This document shows, in pieces, positions 1 through 13,400 of a DNA stretch of 64,000 bases (within the stretch, counting starts at the first letter, position 1; each line of letters starts with the position of its first letter). The position numbers and the translations under genes are program-made. The notes below the pieces were generated by a model. The model was not told the DNA's origin. It searched no databases and saw only the letters and a program-made list of their open reading frames with translations. The stretch spans positions 372,001 through 436,000 of the forward strand of contig NZ_JRKI01000029.1 of assembly GCF_000935125.1 (NCBI RefSeq), read 5' to 3'. The DNA is from Streptomyces natalensis ATCC 27448 (lineage in GTDB: Bacteria > Actinomycetota > Actinomycetes > Streptomycetales > Streptomycetaceae).

Positions 1-3000
1 AAGCCGACGTCGCGGAAGGCACGTTGTTCGGAGAGCACGTCGGGTGAGGCATGGCCGAGCGCGGTGGCCGCCTCGGTACGGACGAGATCCAGCAGGAGGC
101 GGTCCTGCTCGACCGCGGCCAGCCCATCGAGCCGGGTGGCGAACTCGCTGCCGGAGTCGGTGACTTCGGCGCTCTCCTGCGCCAGCTGCCGCACCTCGGG
201 CAGGTCCTCGAAGAGCCGGGTGGGCCGCGCGGCGGTGAAGACGGGGTAGTAGCGCCCCCAGTCCACGTCGGCGACGGCCAGGTGCGTTTCCTCGTCGTCG
301 AGGGCCTGGCGCAGGCCGGTGAGGGCGAGTTGGGGATCCATGAAGACCAGCCCGCTGCGGCGGATCTGGCCGGGGTCGACGCGGCCGAGCTTGAGGTCGT
401 CGGCCCAGATGCCCCAGGAGACGGCGGTGGCGCGGGCGCCGCGGGCGCGGCGGTGTTCGGCCAGGGCGTTGAGATAGGCGTTTCCGGCGACGTAGGCGGC
501 GTGGGCGCCGCTGCCCCACATACCGGCGGTGGAGGAGTACAGGACGAAGGCGTCCAGGTCGTCGCCGAGGAGTTCGTCCAGGTGCCGGGCGCCGATGACC
601 TTGGCGTCCATGACCTTCGCGAAGTCGTCCAGGGTCGTCTCGTCCAGCGGCGCCAGCTCGATGGTGACGGCGGTGTGCACGACGGTGCGTACGGTGCGGC
701 CCTCGGCCCGAAGCGCGGCGAGCATCTGCGCGACCGCGTCGCGGTCGGTCAGGTCGCAGGCCACCGCTTCGGCCTGGCAGCCCAACTCGGCCAGTTCCTG
801 GACGAGTTCCGCTGCGCCGGGTGCCGCCGGGCCGCGGCGGCTGGTGAGCACGATGTGCTCGGCGCCCTGCTGGGCGAGCCAGCGGGCCAGGTGCGGGGCG
901 AGGGTGCCGGTGCCGCCGGTGACGAGGGTGGTGCCCCTCGGCGTCCAGGGGCGGGCCGGGGCGGGGTCCGCGGGGGCGGCGCGGACGACGCGGCGGGCGA
1001 AGACGCCCGAGGAGCGGACGGCGAGCTGGTCCTCGCCACTGCGGCCGGTCAGGACGGCAGCCAGGCGCTCGCCGGCCCGCCGGTCCAGCTCCTCGGGCAG
1101 GTCGACCAGGCCGCCCCAGCGCTGCGGGTGTTCGAGCGCGGCCGTCCAGCCGAGGCCGAGGATCTGGGCCTGGTCGGGGCGGGTGAGCCGGTCCGCGCGA
1201 CCGGTGGAGACGGCGCCTTGGGTCAGGCACCACAGGGGTGCGTCGATTCCGGCGTCGCCGAGCGCCTGGACGAGCGCGACGGTCAGGGTCACCGCGCGAC
1301 TGAGCGTCGGGTGGGTGGCGCTTGCCTCGTCTGCCGGGGCCGGCAGGGACACCACGCCCGTGAGGTCCGCCGCGCCGTCGAGGCCGGTCAGGCGCGCGGT
1401 CAGGGTGGCGCGGTCGGCGCAGCTGTCGTCCAGGACGAGGGTGCGCGTCCCGGCGCCGTGGGCGGCGAGGACACCGGTGAGGGTGTCGGTGTCGGCTCCT
1501 TCGGGGGCGACGACGAGCCAGGTGCCCGTCAGGGCCGCCGCGGGCAGGCCGGTCAGCGGCTTCCAGGTGGCGCGGTAGCGCCAGGAGTCCACGGTGGACA
1601 GCTCGCGGCGGCGCTTGCGCCAGTGCGAGAGGGCCGGGAGGACCGGGGCGAGGGAGGTGCGGTCCAGGCGCAGCCGGGAGGCGAGCGCCTCGACGTCCTC
1701 CTCCTCGACCGCCGTCCAGAACTCGGCGTCCGCGGGATCCGCTTCGGGCCGGTCCGGGGACCGCTCGGGGATCGCCCACAGGTGCTCGCGCTGGAAGGCG
1801 TACGTGGGCAGCGGCACCCGGCGGGCGCCGGTGCCGGCGAAGACGGCGGACCAGTCGGCGTCCGCGCCCCGGACGAAGGCTTCGGCCAGGGAGGCCAGGA
1901 AGCGGTCGGTGGCGCCGGTGTCGCGCCGGAGCGTGCCGAGCACCGCGGCGGCGGCCCCGGCTTCCTCGGCGGTCGCCTGGATGCCCATGGACAGGACGGG
2001 GTGGGAGCTGACCTCGATGAAGAAGTGGTGGCCCTGGGCGAGGAGTTCGCCGATGGCGGGCTGGAAGTGGACGGTCCGGCGCAGGTTGGTGAACCAGTAC
2101 TCCGCGTCCATGACGGTGGTGTCCAGCCAGTCACCGGTGACGGTGGAGAAGAAGGGCACCTGCGCCGGGCGCGGGCGCACCGGTTCGAGGACGGTGCGCA
2201 GTTCGTCGCGCACCCGCTCGACCTGGGCGGAGTGCGAGGCGTAGTCCACGGCGATGCGCCGGGCACGGATGTCCTCGCCGACCAGTTCGGCCTGGAGGGC
2301 GTCCAGCGGCGCGGTGGCGCCGGAGACGACGGTGGACCGGGGGCCGTTGACGGCGGCGATCGACAGGTCCTCATAGGCGGCGAGGCGCTGTTCGACGTCG
2401 GCGGCGGGCAGCGGGACCGACAGCATGCCGCCGGTTCCGGCCAGCCCGCGGGCGATGGCCTGGCTGCGCAGCGCGACGACGCGGGCCGCGTCCTCCAGGG
2501 AGAGCGCCCCGGCGACGGCGGCCGCGGCGATCTCGCCCTGCGAGTGGCCGACCACGGCGTCCGGGGTGATGCCGTGGGAGGTCCACAGCGCGGCCAGGGA
2601 GACCATGACGGCGAAGGAGGCGGGCTGGACGACGTCGACGCGGTCCAGGGTCGGCGCGCCGTCGGCCTGGCGCAGCACGTCGAGCAGGGACCAGTCGACG
2701 AACTCCGAGAGGGCGGTGGCGCATTCGGTCAGGCGCGCGGCGAAGACCGGGGACTCCTCAAGGAGCCGCGCTCCCATGCCGGCCCACTGGGAGCCCTGGC
2801 CGGGGAAGACGAAGACGGTCCTGCCGTCGGTGTCGGCCGTGCCCTGGACGATGCCGGGTGCGGAGCCGCCGGTGGCGAGGGCGTCCAGGGCCGCGCGCCG
2901 GGATGCGTCGTCGGTGCCGACGACGACGGCGCGGTGGTCGAAGAGGGTGCGCGCGGCCACCAGGGTGTGGCCGACGTCGAGGGCATCGGGTGCCTCGCCG

Positions 3001-4405
3001 TCGAGGTGGGCGGCGAGCTGGGCCGCCTGGGCGCGCAGCGCGCCCGGGGTCCGGGCGGACAGCACCCAGGGGATGGCGTCCCCGGCCGGGGGCACCGGCC
3101 CCGCGGGGGTCGCCTCGTGCGGGCGGGGGGCCTCTTCGAGGAGGGTGTGGGCGTTGGTGCCGCTGATGCCGAAGGAGGAGACCGCGCAGCGGCGCGGGCG
3201 CTCGCCCTCGGGCCAGTCGGTGGGTTCGGTCAGCAGGGAGACGGTGCCGGGGGTCCAGTCGATGTGGCTGGAGGGGGTGTCGGCGTGCAGGGTGCGCGGC
3301 AGCTGTCCGTTGCGCAGGGCCAGGACCATCTTGATGACGCCGGCCACGCCGGCGGCCGACTGGGTGTGGCCGATGTTGGACTTCACCGAGCCCAGCAGCA
3401 GCGGACTGTCCGGGTCGCGGCCCGGTCCGTAGGTGGCGAGCAGGGCCTGGGCCTCGATGGGGTCGCCGAGGGCGGTGCCGGTGCCGTGGGCCTCGACGGC
3501 GTCGATGTCCGCCGGGGTCAGCCCCGAGTTGGCCAGGGCCTGGCGGATGACGCGCTGCTGGGAGGGGCCGTTGGGGGCGGACAGGCCGTTGGAGGCGCCG
3601 TCCTGGTTGATGGCCGAGCCGCGGACGACGGCGAGGATCTCGTGCCCGTTGCGCTGGGCGTCCGAGAGGCGCTCCAGGACGAGGACGCCCACGCCCTCGG
3701 CCAGGGTCATGCCGTCGGCGCCTTCGGAGAACGCCTTGCAGCGGCCGTCGCCTGCCAGGGCGCGCTGCCGGCTGAAGGCGACGAACGGGTTGGGGTTGGT
3801 CATCACGGTCGCGCCGCCGGCCAGGGCCAGGGAGCTCTCGCCGTTGCGCAGCGACTGGCAGGCCAGGTGCAGGGCGACCAGGGAGGAGGAGCAGGCGGTG
3901 TCGACGGTGACGGCCGGGCCTTCGAGGCCGAAGAGGTAGGCCAGGCGCCCGGAGAGCACGCTGGGGCTGGTGCCGGTCACCAGGTGACCGGCGGAGCCGT
4001 CCTCGACGCCGAGTCCGTACTCCTGGTAGGTGGAGCCGATGAAGGTGCCGGTCGTGGTGCCGTGGACGGTGGTGGGGTCGATGCCGGCGTGCTCGAACGC
4101 CTCCCAGGTGGTCTCCAGCAGCAGCCGCTGCTGGGGGTCCATCGACAGCGCCTCGCGCGGCGAGATGCCGAAGAAGGAGGCGTCGAACTCGCCCGCGTCG
4201 TGCAGGAATCCGCCCTGGGTGGAGTACGTCGTGCCGGGGTTGTCCGGGTCGGGGTGGAAGAGGCCGGTGTTCCAGCCGCGGTTGACGGGGAAGTCGCTGA
4301 TGGCGTCGACGCCTTCGCTGACCAGGTCCCACAGCTGCCGCGGGGAACGGACGCCGCCGGGGAAGCGGCAGCTCATACCGACGATGGCGATGGGCTCGTC
4401 GAAGC
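1..4405 (-). other. PKS module 7 (partial): KS-AT(methylmalonyl)-KR(A)-ACP start
   Basis: KS about 4400-3130, AT 2830-1830, KR 960-470, and the first part of an ACP up to the left edge. The AT carries PGQGSQWAGMG, GHSQGE and YASHS, the methylmalonyl signature, unlike every other extension AT in the window. This is where the single methyl branch enters. By the natamycin pathway that methyl is later oxidised to the exocyclic carboxyl. The KR has Trp eight residues before Tyr (A-type) and no LDD. Confidence 0.86.
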
Positions 4406-7400
4406 CCCCCGACGGTACGGCCACGGGGGCGGCCGACTCCTGGGCGGTGCCCAGGAGTTGCTCGCGCAGGTGGCGGGCGAGGGCCACGGGGGTCGGGTAG
4501 TCGAAGACGAGGGTGGCGGGCAGGGCCAGGCCGGTGAGGGCGGCGAGCCGCTTGCGCAGTTCCACGGCGGTCAGCGAGTCGAAGCCGGCGTCGCGGAAGG
4601 CCCGCCGCTCCGCGATGGCATCCGCGGAGTCGTGGCCGAGGGCGATGGCCGCCTCGGCGCGCACCAGGTCGCCCAGCAGCCGCTCCTGCCCGTCCTGGTC
4701 CAGGCCCCGCAGGCGCGCGGCGAATTCGGGCGCGGCGCTTTCGTCCTCGGGGCGTATCAGGGCCTGGACCTCGGCCAGTTCGTCGAAGAGGGCGCTGGGG
4801 CGGGTGGAGGTGAAGACGGGGTGGTAGCGCTCCCAGTCGATGTCGGCGACGGTGACGGTGACGTCCCGGTGGACGACGGCGCGCCGCAGTTCGGCGAGGG
4901 CGGTCGCGGGCGCGAGGAAGCGCAGTCCGCGCTTGTGCAGTTCGTCGGTGACGGCCTCGTGGGTGGCCATACCGGCCTCTGCCCAGGGGCCCCAGGCGAC
5001 GGAGGTGGCGGGCAGGCCGCGGGCGGCGCGGTGCTCGGCGAGGGCGTCGAGGTAGGCGTTGGCGGCGCTGTAGGCGCTCTGTCCGGCGCTGCCCCACACT
5101 CCGGCGATCGAGGAGACCAGGACGAAGAAGTCCAGGTCGTGGCCGTCCAGGAGGCTGTCGAGGTGGGCCGCGCCGAGCAGCTTGGCGGCCATCGCCTGTG
5201 CGGCGTCGGCCAGTGGGGTGTCGGCGAGGGCGGCCGCCTGGCCGACACCGGCCGCGTGCACGACGCCGGTCAGCGGGTGCTCGTCGGGTAGGGAGTCCAG
5301 CAGCGCGGCGAGTGCGGCGCGGTCGGCGGTGTCGCAGGCCGCGAGGGTGACGCGGGCACCCAACTCCTCGATTTCGGCGGCCAGTTCGGCGGCTCCGGGG
5401 GCTTCGGGGCCGCGGCGGCTGGTGAGCAGGAGGTGCTCGGCGCCGCTGCGGGCGAGCCAGCGGGCGGCCTCGGCGCCGAGCGCTCCGGTGCCGCCGGTGA
5501 TGAGCACGGTGCCGCGTGCGGTGAACGCGTCGGCCGGGGGCAGTTCGGCCTGCGGGTGGCGCACCAGGCGTCGGCCGAACGCTCCGGTGGCGCGGACGGC
5601 GATCTGGTCCTCGCCGCCCTCGGCGGCCAGCGCGCTGACGAGGTGCTGGGTGGCGGGGGCGTCGAGGGCGGCCGGCAGGTCGATCAGGCCGCTCCACAGC
5701 TGCGGGTGCTCCAGGGCGGCGACCCGGCCCAGTCCCCAGACCGCGGCCTGGAGGGGGTGGGTGAGCGGGTCGTCGGCGCCGGTGGTGACGGCGCCCCGGG
5801 TCAGGGTCCACAGGGGCGCGGCGAGGCCGGTGTCGGCGAGCGCCTGGATCAGCACGAGGCTCAGCGCGAGCCCGGTGGACGGCTGGGCGCCGGTCTCGGC
5901 CCCGGCTTCGGCCCCGGCCTCGGCCCCGGACCGGTCGGCGAGCGGCAGCAGGGACAGCACACCGGTCAGGGGCCGGTCCTGGTCGCGTACGGCGGCGAGC
6001 CGGCCGGCGAGATGGGCGCGGTCGCGGCAGGCGTCGTCCAGGACGAGGGTCTCGAACTGGGCGCCGTGGCCGCGCAGCGCGTCGAGGATCTCGTCGCTGT
6101 CGATGCCGTCGGCGGTGACGAGCAGCCAGGTGCCGTCCAGTACGGGTGCGGCGGTTGCCTGCACGGGGCGCCAGGCCACGCGGTAGCGGGTGGAGTCCAG
6201 CAGCGCCTTCTCCTGCCGGTGCTGGCGCCAGGAGGACAGCGCGGGCAGCAGGGCGTACAGGGAGGCGTGCTGTTCGTCGCGCAGCCCGAGGAGGGCGGCC
6301 AGTTCCGTGGCGTCGCCGCGTTCGACGGCGCCCCACAGCTCGGCGTCCGCGGGGTCGGCGGCACCCTGCGCGAGGCGGGCCGGGGCCTGTTCGGGCCAGT
6401 AGCGCTCGTGCTGGAAGGCGTAGGTGGGCAGGTCGATGGTGCGGGCGCCGGTGCCGGCGAGGTATCCGGGCCAGTCGACGGTCGTGCCGCGGACGTGCAG
6501 GCGGGCCAGCGCGGTGGCCGCGCAGCGCTCCTCGCCGCGCCCGTGGCGCAGCAGCGGGACGATATGCGCCTCCGCGTCGTCGCCGAGGGCGTCCTGGGCG
6601 GCGGCCGACAGCACGCTGTCGGGGCCGAGTTCGAGGAAGGTGCCGGCGCCGCAGTCGTGCGCGGCGCGCAGGGTGTCGGCGAAGCGGACGGCGCCGCGGG
6701 CGTGCGCGACCCAGTAGTCGGCCGAGCGCAGTTCCGCTTCGGTGGCGGGCCGTCCGGTCAGGCCGGAGATGACGGTCACGTCCGGCGCGTGGTAGGTGAG
6801 TTCGGCGGCGGCCTCGCGCAGCCCGTCGAGCGCGGGTTCCATGAGCGGCGAGTGGAAGGCGTGGCTGACCGTCAGGCGCTTGGTCTTGCGGCCCCGGTCG
6901 GCGAAGTGGGCGGCGATCTCCTCGGCGGCGGCCAGTTCTCCGGCGACCACGACGCTGCGGGGGCCGTTGACGGCGGCCAGGGAGACCTCGTGGTCGCGCC
7001 CGGCGAGCAGCGGCGCGGTCTCGTCCTCGGTGGCCTCAAGGGAGATCATCGCGCCGCCGGCGGGCAGCGCCTGCATCAGCCGTCCGCGCGCGATCACCAG
7101 GCGGGCCGCGTCGGGCAGCGAGAGGACGCCCGCGACATGCGCGGCGGTGATCTCGCCGATGGAGTGGCCCAGCAGCACGTCGGGGCGGATGCCCCAGGTG
7201 CCGAGCAGCCGGTGGAGCGCGACCCCGATGGCGAACAGCGCGGGCTGGGTCCACTCGGTGCGGTCCAGCAGCGCCGCCTCGGGGCTGCCCTCCGGGGCGA
7301 ACAGGATGTCCTTGAGGGGGCGGTCCAGGTGCGGGTCGAGGGCGGCGGTCACCTCGTCGAGGGCCTGGGCGAACACGGGGAAGCGGGCGGCGAGTTCCCG

Positions 7401-10400
7401 GCCGGCGCCGGGGCGCTGGCTGCCCTGCCCGGAGAACACCACGGCCAGTTTGCCCGCGCCGCCGACCTCGCCCTCGGTCAGCGCGGGGCCGGGCCGGTCG
7501 GCGGCCAGGTCGGCGAGGGCGCGCAGCAGTTCGTCGCGGTCGCCGGTGACGACGGCGCGCTGGTCGAAGGCCGAGCGGGTGGTGGCCAGGGAGAGCGCGA
7601 CATCGGCCGGGTCCAGGGCGGGGCGCTCCTCCAGGAAGGACCGCAGGCGGGCGGCCTGGTCGCGCAGCGCGGCCCGGCTCTTGCCCGACAGCGTCCAGGG
7701 CACGACGGCCGGGGTGAGCGCCGGCTCCTCGCGCCGCTCGGCGACGGCCGCCGGCTCCTCGACGATGAGGTGCGCGTTGGTACCGCTGAATCCGAAGGAG
7801 GAGACGGCGGCGCGGCGCGGCCGGTCGGCCTGCGGCCAGGGTGTCTCCTCGGTGAGCAGGCGCACCGCCCCGGAGTCCCACTCCACGTGTGAGGACGGCT
7901 CGTCGGCGTGCAGGGTGCGGGGCAGCACGCCGTGGCGCATGGCCATGACCATCTTGATGACGCCGGCGACGCCGGCCGCGGCCTGGGTGTGGCCGATGTT
8001 GGACTTCACCGAGCCCAGCAGCAGCGGACTCCCCGCCTCGCGGTCCTGGCCGTAGGCGGCGAGCAGGGCCTGCGCCTCGATGGGGTCGCCGAGGGTGGTG
8101 CCGGTGCCGTGGCCCTCCACCGCGTCGATGTCCGTGGCGGACAGGCCGGCGGCGGACAGGGCCTGCCGGATCACCCGCTGCTGGGCGGGGCCGTTGGGGG
8201 CGGTCAGGCCGTTGGAGGCGCCGTCCTGGTTGACGGCGGAGCCCCGTACGACGGCCAGGACCCGGTGCCCGTTGCGGCGGGCGTCGGAGAGGCGTTCCAG
8301 GACGAGGACGCCCACGCCCTCGGACCAGCCGACGCCGTCGGCGCCGTCGGAGAACGCCTTGCAGCGCCCGTCCGGGGACAGGCCGCGCTGCCGGGAGAAC
8401 TCGATGAGGGCACCCGGCGTCGACATGACCGTGACTCCGCCGGCCAGCGCGAGCGAGCACTCCCCCGCGCGCAGGGCCTGCATCGCCCAGTGCATGGCGA
8501 CCAGCGAGGACGAGCAGGCGGTGTCGACGGTGACGGCGGGGCCTTCGAGGCCGAGGGTGTAGGAGATGCGCCCGGAGGCGACGCTCGGGGCGGTGCCGCT
8601 GCCCTGGTGGCCCTCGAACTGCCCGCCGGAGAGCACCGTGGCGTAGTCGTTGTACATCACGCCCGCGAACACGCCGGTCTGGCTGCCGCGCAGGGACACC
8701 GGGTCGATGCCCGCCCGCTCGACGGCCTCCCAGGACGCTTCGAGGAGGAGGCGCTGCTGGGAGTCGGTGGCCAGGGCCTCGCGGGGGCTCATGCCGAAGA
8801 AGGCGGGGTCGAAGTCGGCGGCGGTGTGCAGGAATCCGCCGAAACGGGAGTAGGAGGTGCCGGTGCGGTCCGGGTCCGGGTCGTAGAGCGCGTCCAGGTC
8901 CCAGCCCCGGTCGGTGGGCAGGCCCGAGATGGCGTCGGTGCCCTCGCTGACCAGCCGCCACAGGTCCTCGGGCGAGGCGACGCCGCCCGGGTAGCGGCAG
9001 CTCATGCCGACGATGACGATGGGGTCGTCGTCCGCGGCGGTGCGGGGCGCGTCGGCCGCGGCGGCGGCTTCGGAGCCCATGAGTCCGTCGAGGAGGTGCG
9101 CGGCGAGGGCATCGACGGTCGGGTGGTCGAAGATGACCGTCGCGGCGGTGCGCAGGCCGGTGGCCGCGCTGAGCCGGTTGCGCAGTTCCACGGCGGTCAG
9201 CGAGTCGAAGCCCAGCTCCCGCAGCGGGCGCCGCGGGTCGATGTCGGCGGTGCCGGCGTGGCCGAGCACGGCGGCCACCTGTCCGGCCACGAGGTCGAGC
9301 ACGACCTCGCGGCGGTCGGTCTCCGCCAGCCGGGACAGCTGCTGGACGAGGGTGACGGCGGTCTCCGAGGCGGAGACCACCGAGCGGCGGGCCGGGGTAC
9401 GGATCAGGCCGCGCCACAGCGGCGGAATCTCGCTCTGGACGCGCAGGACGGAAAGGTCGATGCGGGTCGGCAGCAGGACGGCGGCGTCCGTGGCGGTGGC
9501 CGCGTCGAAGAGGGCGATGCCCTGTTCCTCGGTGAGCGCGGGCGTGCCCATCCGGGCCAGGCGATCGAGGTCGTCGTCCGTCAGGCCGCCGGTCATTCCG
9601 GCGGTGGGCGCCCACGGGCCCCAGGCCAGGGAGAGGCCCGGCAGCCCCTGGGCACGGCGCAGTTGGGCGAGCGCATCGAGGAAGGCGTTGGCGGCGGCGT
9701 AGTTGCCCTGGCCCGCCGCGCCCACGGTGCCGGAGAGGGACGAGAAGACGACGAAGGCGGCCAGGTCCAGGTCCCGGGTGGCCTCGTGGAGGTGCCAGAC
9801 GGCGTCGGCCTTGGGCCGCAGGACGGCACTGATCCGCTCGGGGGTGAGCGAGGCGATCACGCCGTCGTCGAGGCTGCCGGCGCTGTGCACGACGGCGGTG
9901 ACGGGGTGCTCGGCGGGCACACCGGACAGCAGCCGCCGCACGGCGGCGCGGTCGGCCAGGTCGCATGCCGCGAGGGTCACCTGCGCGCCGTGCGCGGCCA
10001 GTTCGGCCATGAGTTCCCCGGCGCCGTCGGCGTCGGCGCCGCGGCGGCTGACGAGCAGCAGATGGCGTACGCCGCGCTCGGCGACCAGGTGCCGGGCCAG
10101 TACGCGGCCCAGGCCGCCGGTGGCTCCGGTGAGCACCACGGTGCCCTCCGGGTCCCACTCCGTGGCGGCCTGCGGCGCCTGGGCGCGGGCGAGTCGCGCG
10201 GTGAGCACGGCGGTGCCGCGGACGGCGGTCTGCGGCTCGTCCGAGGACAGGGCCAGGGCCCGCAGCAGCGGCTCCGTGGCGGGCTCGGTGGTGCCGGGGT
10301 CGAGGTCCAACAGCCCGAAGCGGCCGGGGTGTTCGCTCTGCGCGGCCCGTACGAGGCCCCAGACGGCGGCGGCCACCGGGTCGGATGCCTGCCGGGCGTC

Positions 10401-13400
10401 GGTGGCGAGGGCGCCACGGGTGACGAAGACCAGCCGGGAGGCGGCGTACCGCTCGTCCGTCAGCCAGGTCCGCAGGCGCTCCAGTACGTGGGCGGTGCGG
10501 GCGTGCACGGAGGTGACGACGTCGTCCTCGGTCGTGCCCGCGACGGGGGCGAGGACCACGTCCGGGGCGTGGGGGGCGGCGTCCGGGCCGGGCACCGCCG
10601 TGACCGTGAGGTCCGTCGGTGCAAGGGCCCGCTCCAGGCCGAAGAGGTCGGGGCCGAGGACGGCGGCCGAGGCGGGCGCCTCGTGGGCGGTCTGGCGCGC
10701 CTCGCTCCACCGCAGCTCGAACAGGGCGTCGCGGACGAGGGAGTGGGCCGCGTCGATCTGCTCGTCGGGCAGGGTGCGCAGGACCAGCGAGCCGATGGAG
10801 GCGACGGGGGCGCCGGTGGTGTCGGCGACGGCGAGGGCCACCGCATCGTCCCCGTCCGGGGTCAGCTTCACCCGGACCGTGCTCGCGCCGCTCGCGTGCA
10901 GGGTGACGTCCTGCCACGAGAAGGGCAGGCCGCCGCGGGCGTCCTCGCCCAGGTCAACGAAGGCCGCGGCGTGCAGCGCGGCGTCCAGCAGGGCCGGGTG
11001 GAGCCCGAATGCCGCGGACGACTCGGTGGACGCGGCGCCGTCGGAGTCGGGCAGCGCCACCTCGGCGTAGACGTCGTCGCCGCTGCGCCAGGCGGCGCGC
11101 AGGCCCTGGAAGAGGGGGCCGTATCCGAAGCCGGTGTCGGCCATGCGGGCGTAGAAGCCGTCGAGGTCCAGCGGGGTCGCGTCGGCGGGCGGCCAGACGG
11201 TGGCGTCGAATCCGGCGTGGTGCTCACCGGCGACGAGGGTGCCCGCGGCGTGCTGGGTCCAGGGCAGCTCCTCGGGCCCGTCGGGGCGGGAGTGAACGCT
11301 GACGGCGCGGCGGCCCGACGCGTCGGGGCTGCCCACCCACACCTGCACCTGGACGCCGCCCTCCTCGGGCAGCACCAGCGGGGCGGCGAGGGTGAGTTCC
11401 TCCACGCGGCCGCAGCCGGCCTCGTCCCCGGCGCGTACGGCCAGCTCCAGGAAGGCGGTGCCCGGCAGCAGCACCGTGCCGCGCACGGCGTGGTCGGCGA
11501 GCCAGGGGTGGGTACGCCGCGACAGCCGTCCGGTCAGCAGGAGCCCGTCGGAGTTGGCGACCGACACGGCCGCCGTCAGCAACGGGTGGTGTGCCGCGCC
11601 CAGACCGGCGGCACGCACGTCACCGCCCGTCGCGGGCAGGCTCTTGGGCCAGTAGCGGCGGCGCTGGAAGGCGTACGTGGGCAGGTCGGCGCGGCGGGCG
11701 CCGGTGCCCTGGAAGTAGGGCTCCCACTGGACGGCCACGCCGCGGGTGTGCAGACCCGCCAGCGCGGCGGTGAGCGTCTCGGCCTCGGGGCGGCCGGGGC
11801 GCAGCACGGCGAGCGTGGCGGAGACGCCGTCGGCGGCGGTGTCCGTGTCCGCGGCCAGGCAGGACTGGGCCATGGCGGACAGGACGCCGTCGGGGCCCAG
11901 TTCGAGGAAGGTGGCGGCGCCGTGGCCGTCGAGCCAGGCGAGGGCGTCGGCGAACCGTACGGCGTGGCGGGCGTGGTCCACCCAGTAGTCGGGGGAGGTC
12001 AGCTGCTCCACCGTGGCGAGGGTGCCCGTCAGGCCGGAGACGACCGGGATCACGGGTGCCTGCGGGGTGAGCCGGGAGACGGCCGTGCGGAACTCCGCCA
12101 GCATGGGTTCCATGAGCGGGGAGTGGAACGCGTGCGAGACACGCAGCCGCTTGGTCCTGCGGCCCAGCGCGTCGAAGTGCTCGGCGACGGCGGTGACGTC
12201 GTCGGCCTCACCGGCGATTACGACGGCGGCGGGCCCGTTGACCGCGGCGATCGAGAGGCGGTCGGGCCGGTCCTCCAGGAGGGGCAGGACCTCTTCCTCG
12301 GTGGCTTCGAGGGAGACCATGGCGCCGCCTTCGGGCAGCGCCTGCATGAGGCGGCCGCGGGCGAGCACCAAGGCCGCGGCGTCGGCCAGGGTGAAGACGC
12401 CGGCGACGTGCGCCGCGGCGATTTCGCCGATGGAGTGCCCGGCGAGGAAGTCCGGCGTGATGCCGAAGGACTCGGCGAGCCGGTACAGCGCGACCTCGAT
12501 CGCGAACAGCGCGGGCTGGGCATAGCCGGTCTGGTCCAGCAGGGCGGCCTCGGGCGTGCCCTCGGCGGCGAACAGGACGTCCTTCAGGGGCCGTTCAAGA
12601 CCCTCGTCGAAGTGGCCGAGGACCTCGTCGAGGGCGGTGGCGAAGACGGGGAAGCGGGCGGCCAGTTCACGCCCCATGCCCGGCCGCTGGGAGCCCTGGC
12701 CCGCGAAGAGGAAGGCGAGCTTGGACCGGGTACGGGCGGTGTCCTGCACCAGACCCGGGGCCGGTGTGCCGTCGGCGAGCGCGGTGAGGGCGGCGCGGGC
12801 GCCGTCCGGGCCGGCCGCGGTGAACGCGGCGCGGTGCTCCAGGCCGGAGCGGGCCGTGGCCAGGGAGTAGGCCACGTCCAGGGGCGCGAGGCCGGGGCGG
12901 GAGGTGAGGTGTTCGAGCAGTCGCGCCGCCTGGGCACGAAGCGCCTCGCGGGTGCGGCCGGAGACGAGCCACGGGACGGCGCCCGCCGCCAGAGGTTCCG
13001 CGACCGGCGCGGTGTCTTCCTGGCCCGCCTCGGGCGACGGGGCGGCCGGGGCCTCCTCCAGAATGGTGTGCGCATTGGTGCCGCTGAGCCCGAACGACGA
13101 AACACCGGCCCGGCGCGGCTGTTCGCCCTGCGGCCACGGAACGTGCTCGGTGAGCAGGCGTACGGCCCCCTGCGTCCAGTCGACGTGCGAGGACGGCGCG
13201 TCCACATGGAGCGTGCGCGGGAGCACGCCGTGCCGCATCGCCAGCACCATCTTGATGACGCCGGCCATACCGGCCGCCGCCTGGGTGTGGCCGAGGTTCG
13301 ATTTGACGGACCCCAGCAGCAGCGGGCGGTCGTCGTCGCGGCCCTGGCCGTAGGTCGCCAGCAGCGCCTGGGCCTCGACCGGGTCGCCCAGGGTGGTGCC

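Noticed and set aside
51..5291. A 1746-codon open frame on the plus strand opposite pimS2
   Set aside because: It is the antisense frame of a GC-rich PKS gene. The product is Gly/Ala/Arg-rich without domains, while the minus strand encodes clear KS, AT, KR and ACP motifs.
2758..6336. Long Arg/Pro-rich frame on the same strand as pimS2
   Set aside because: Out-of-frame reading of the PKS. The composition is not that of a folded protein.
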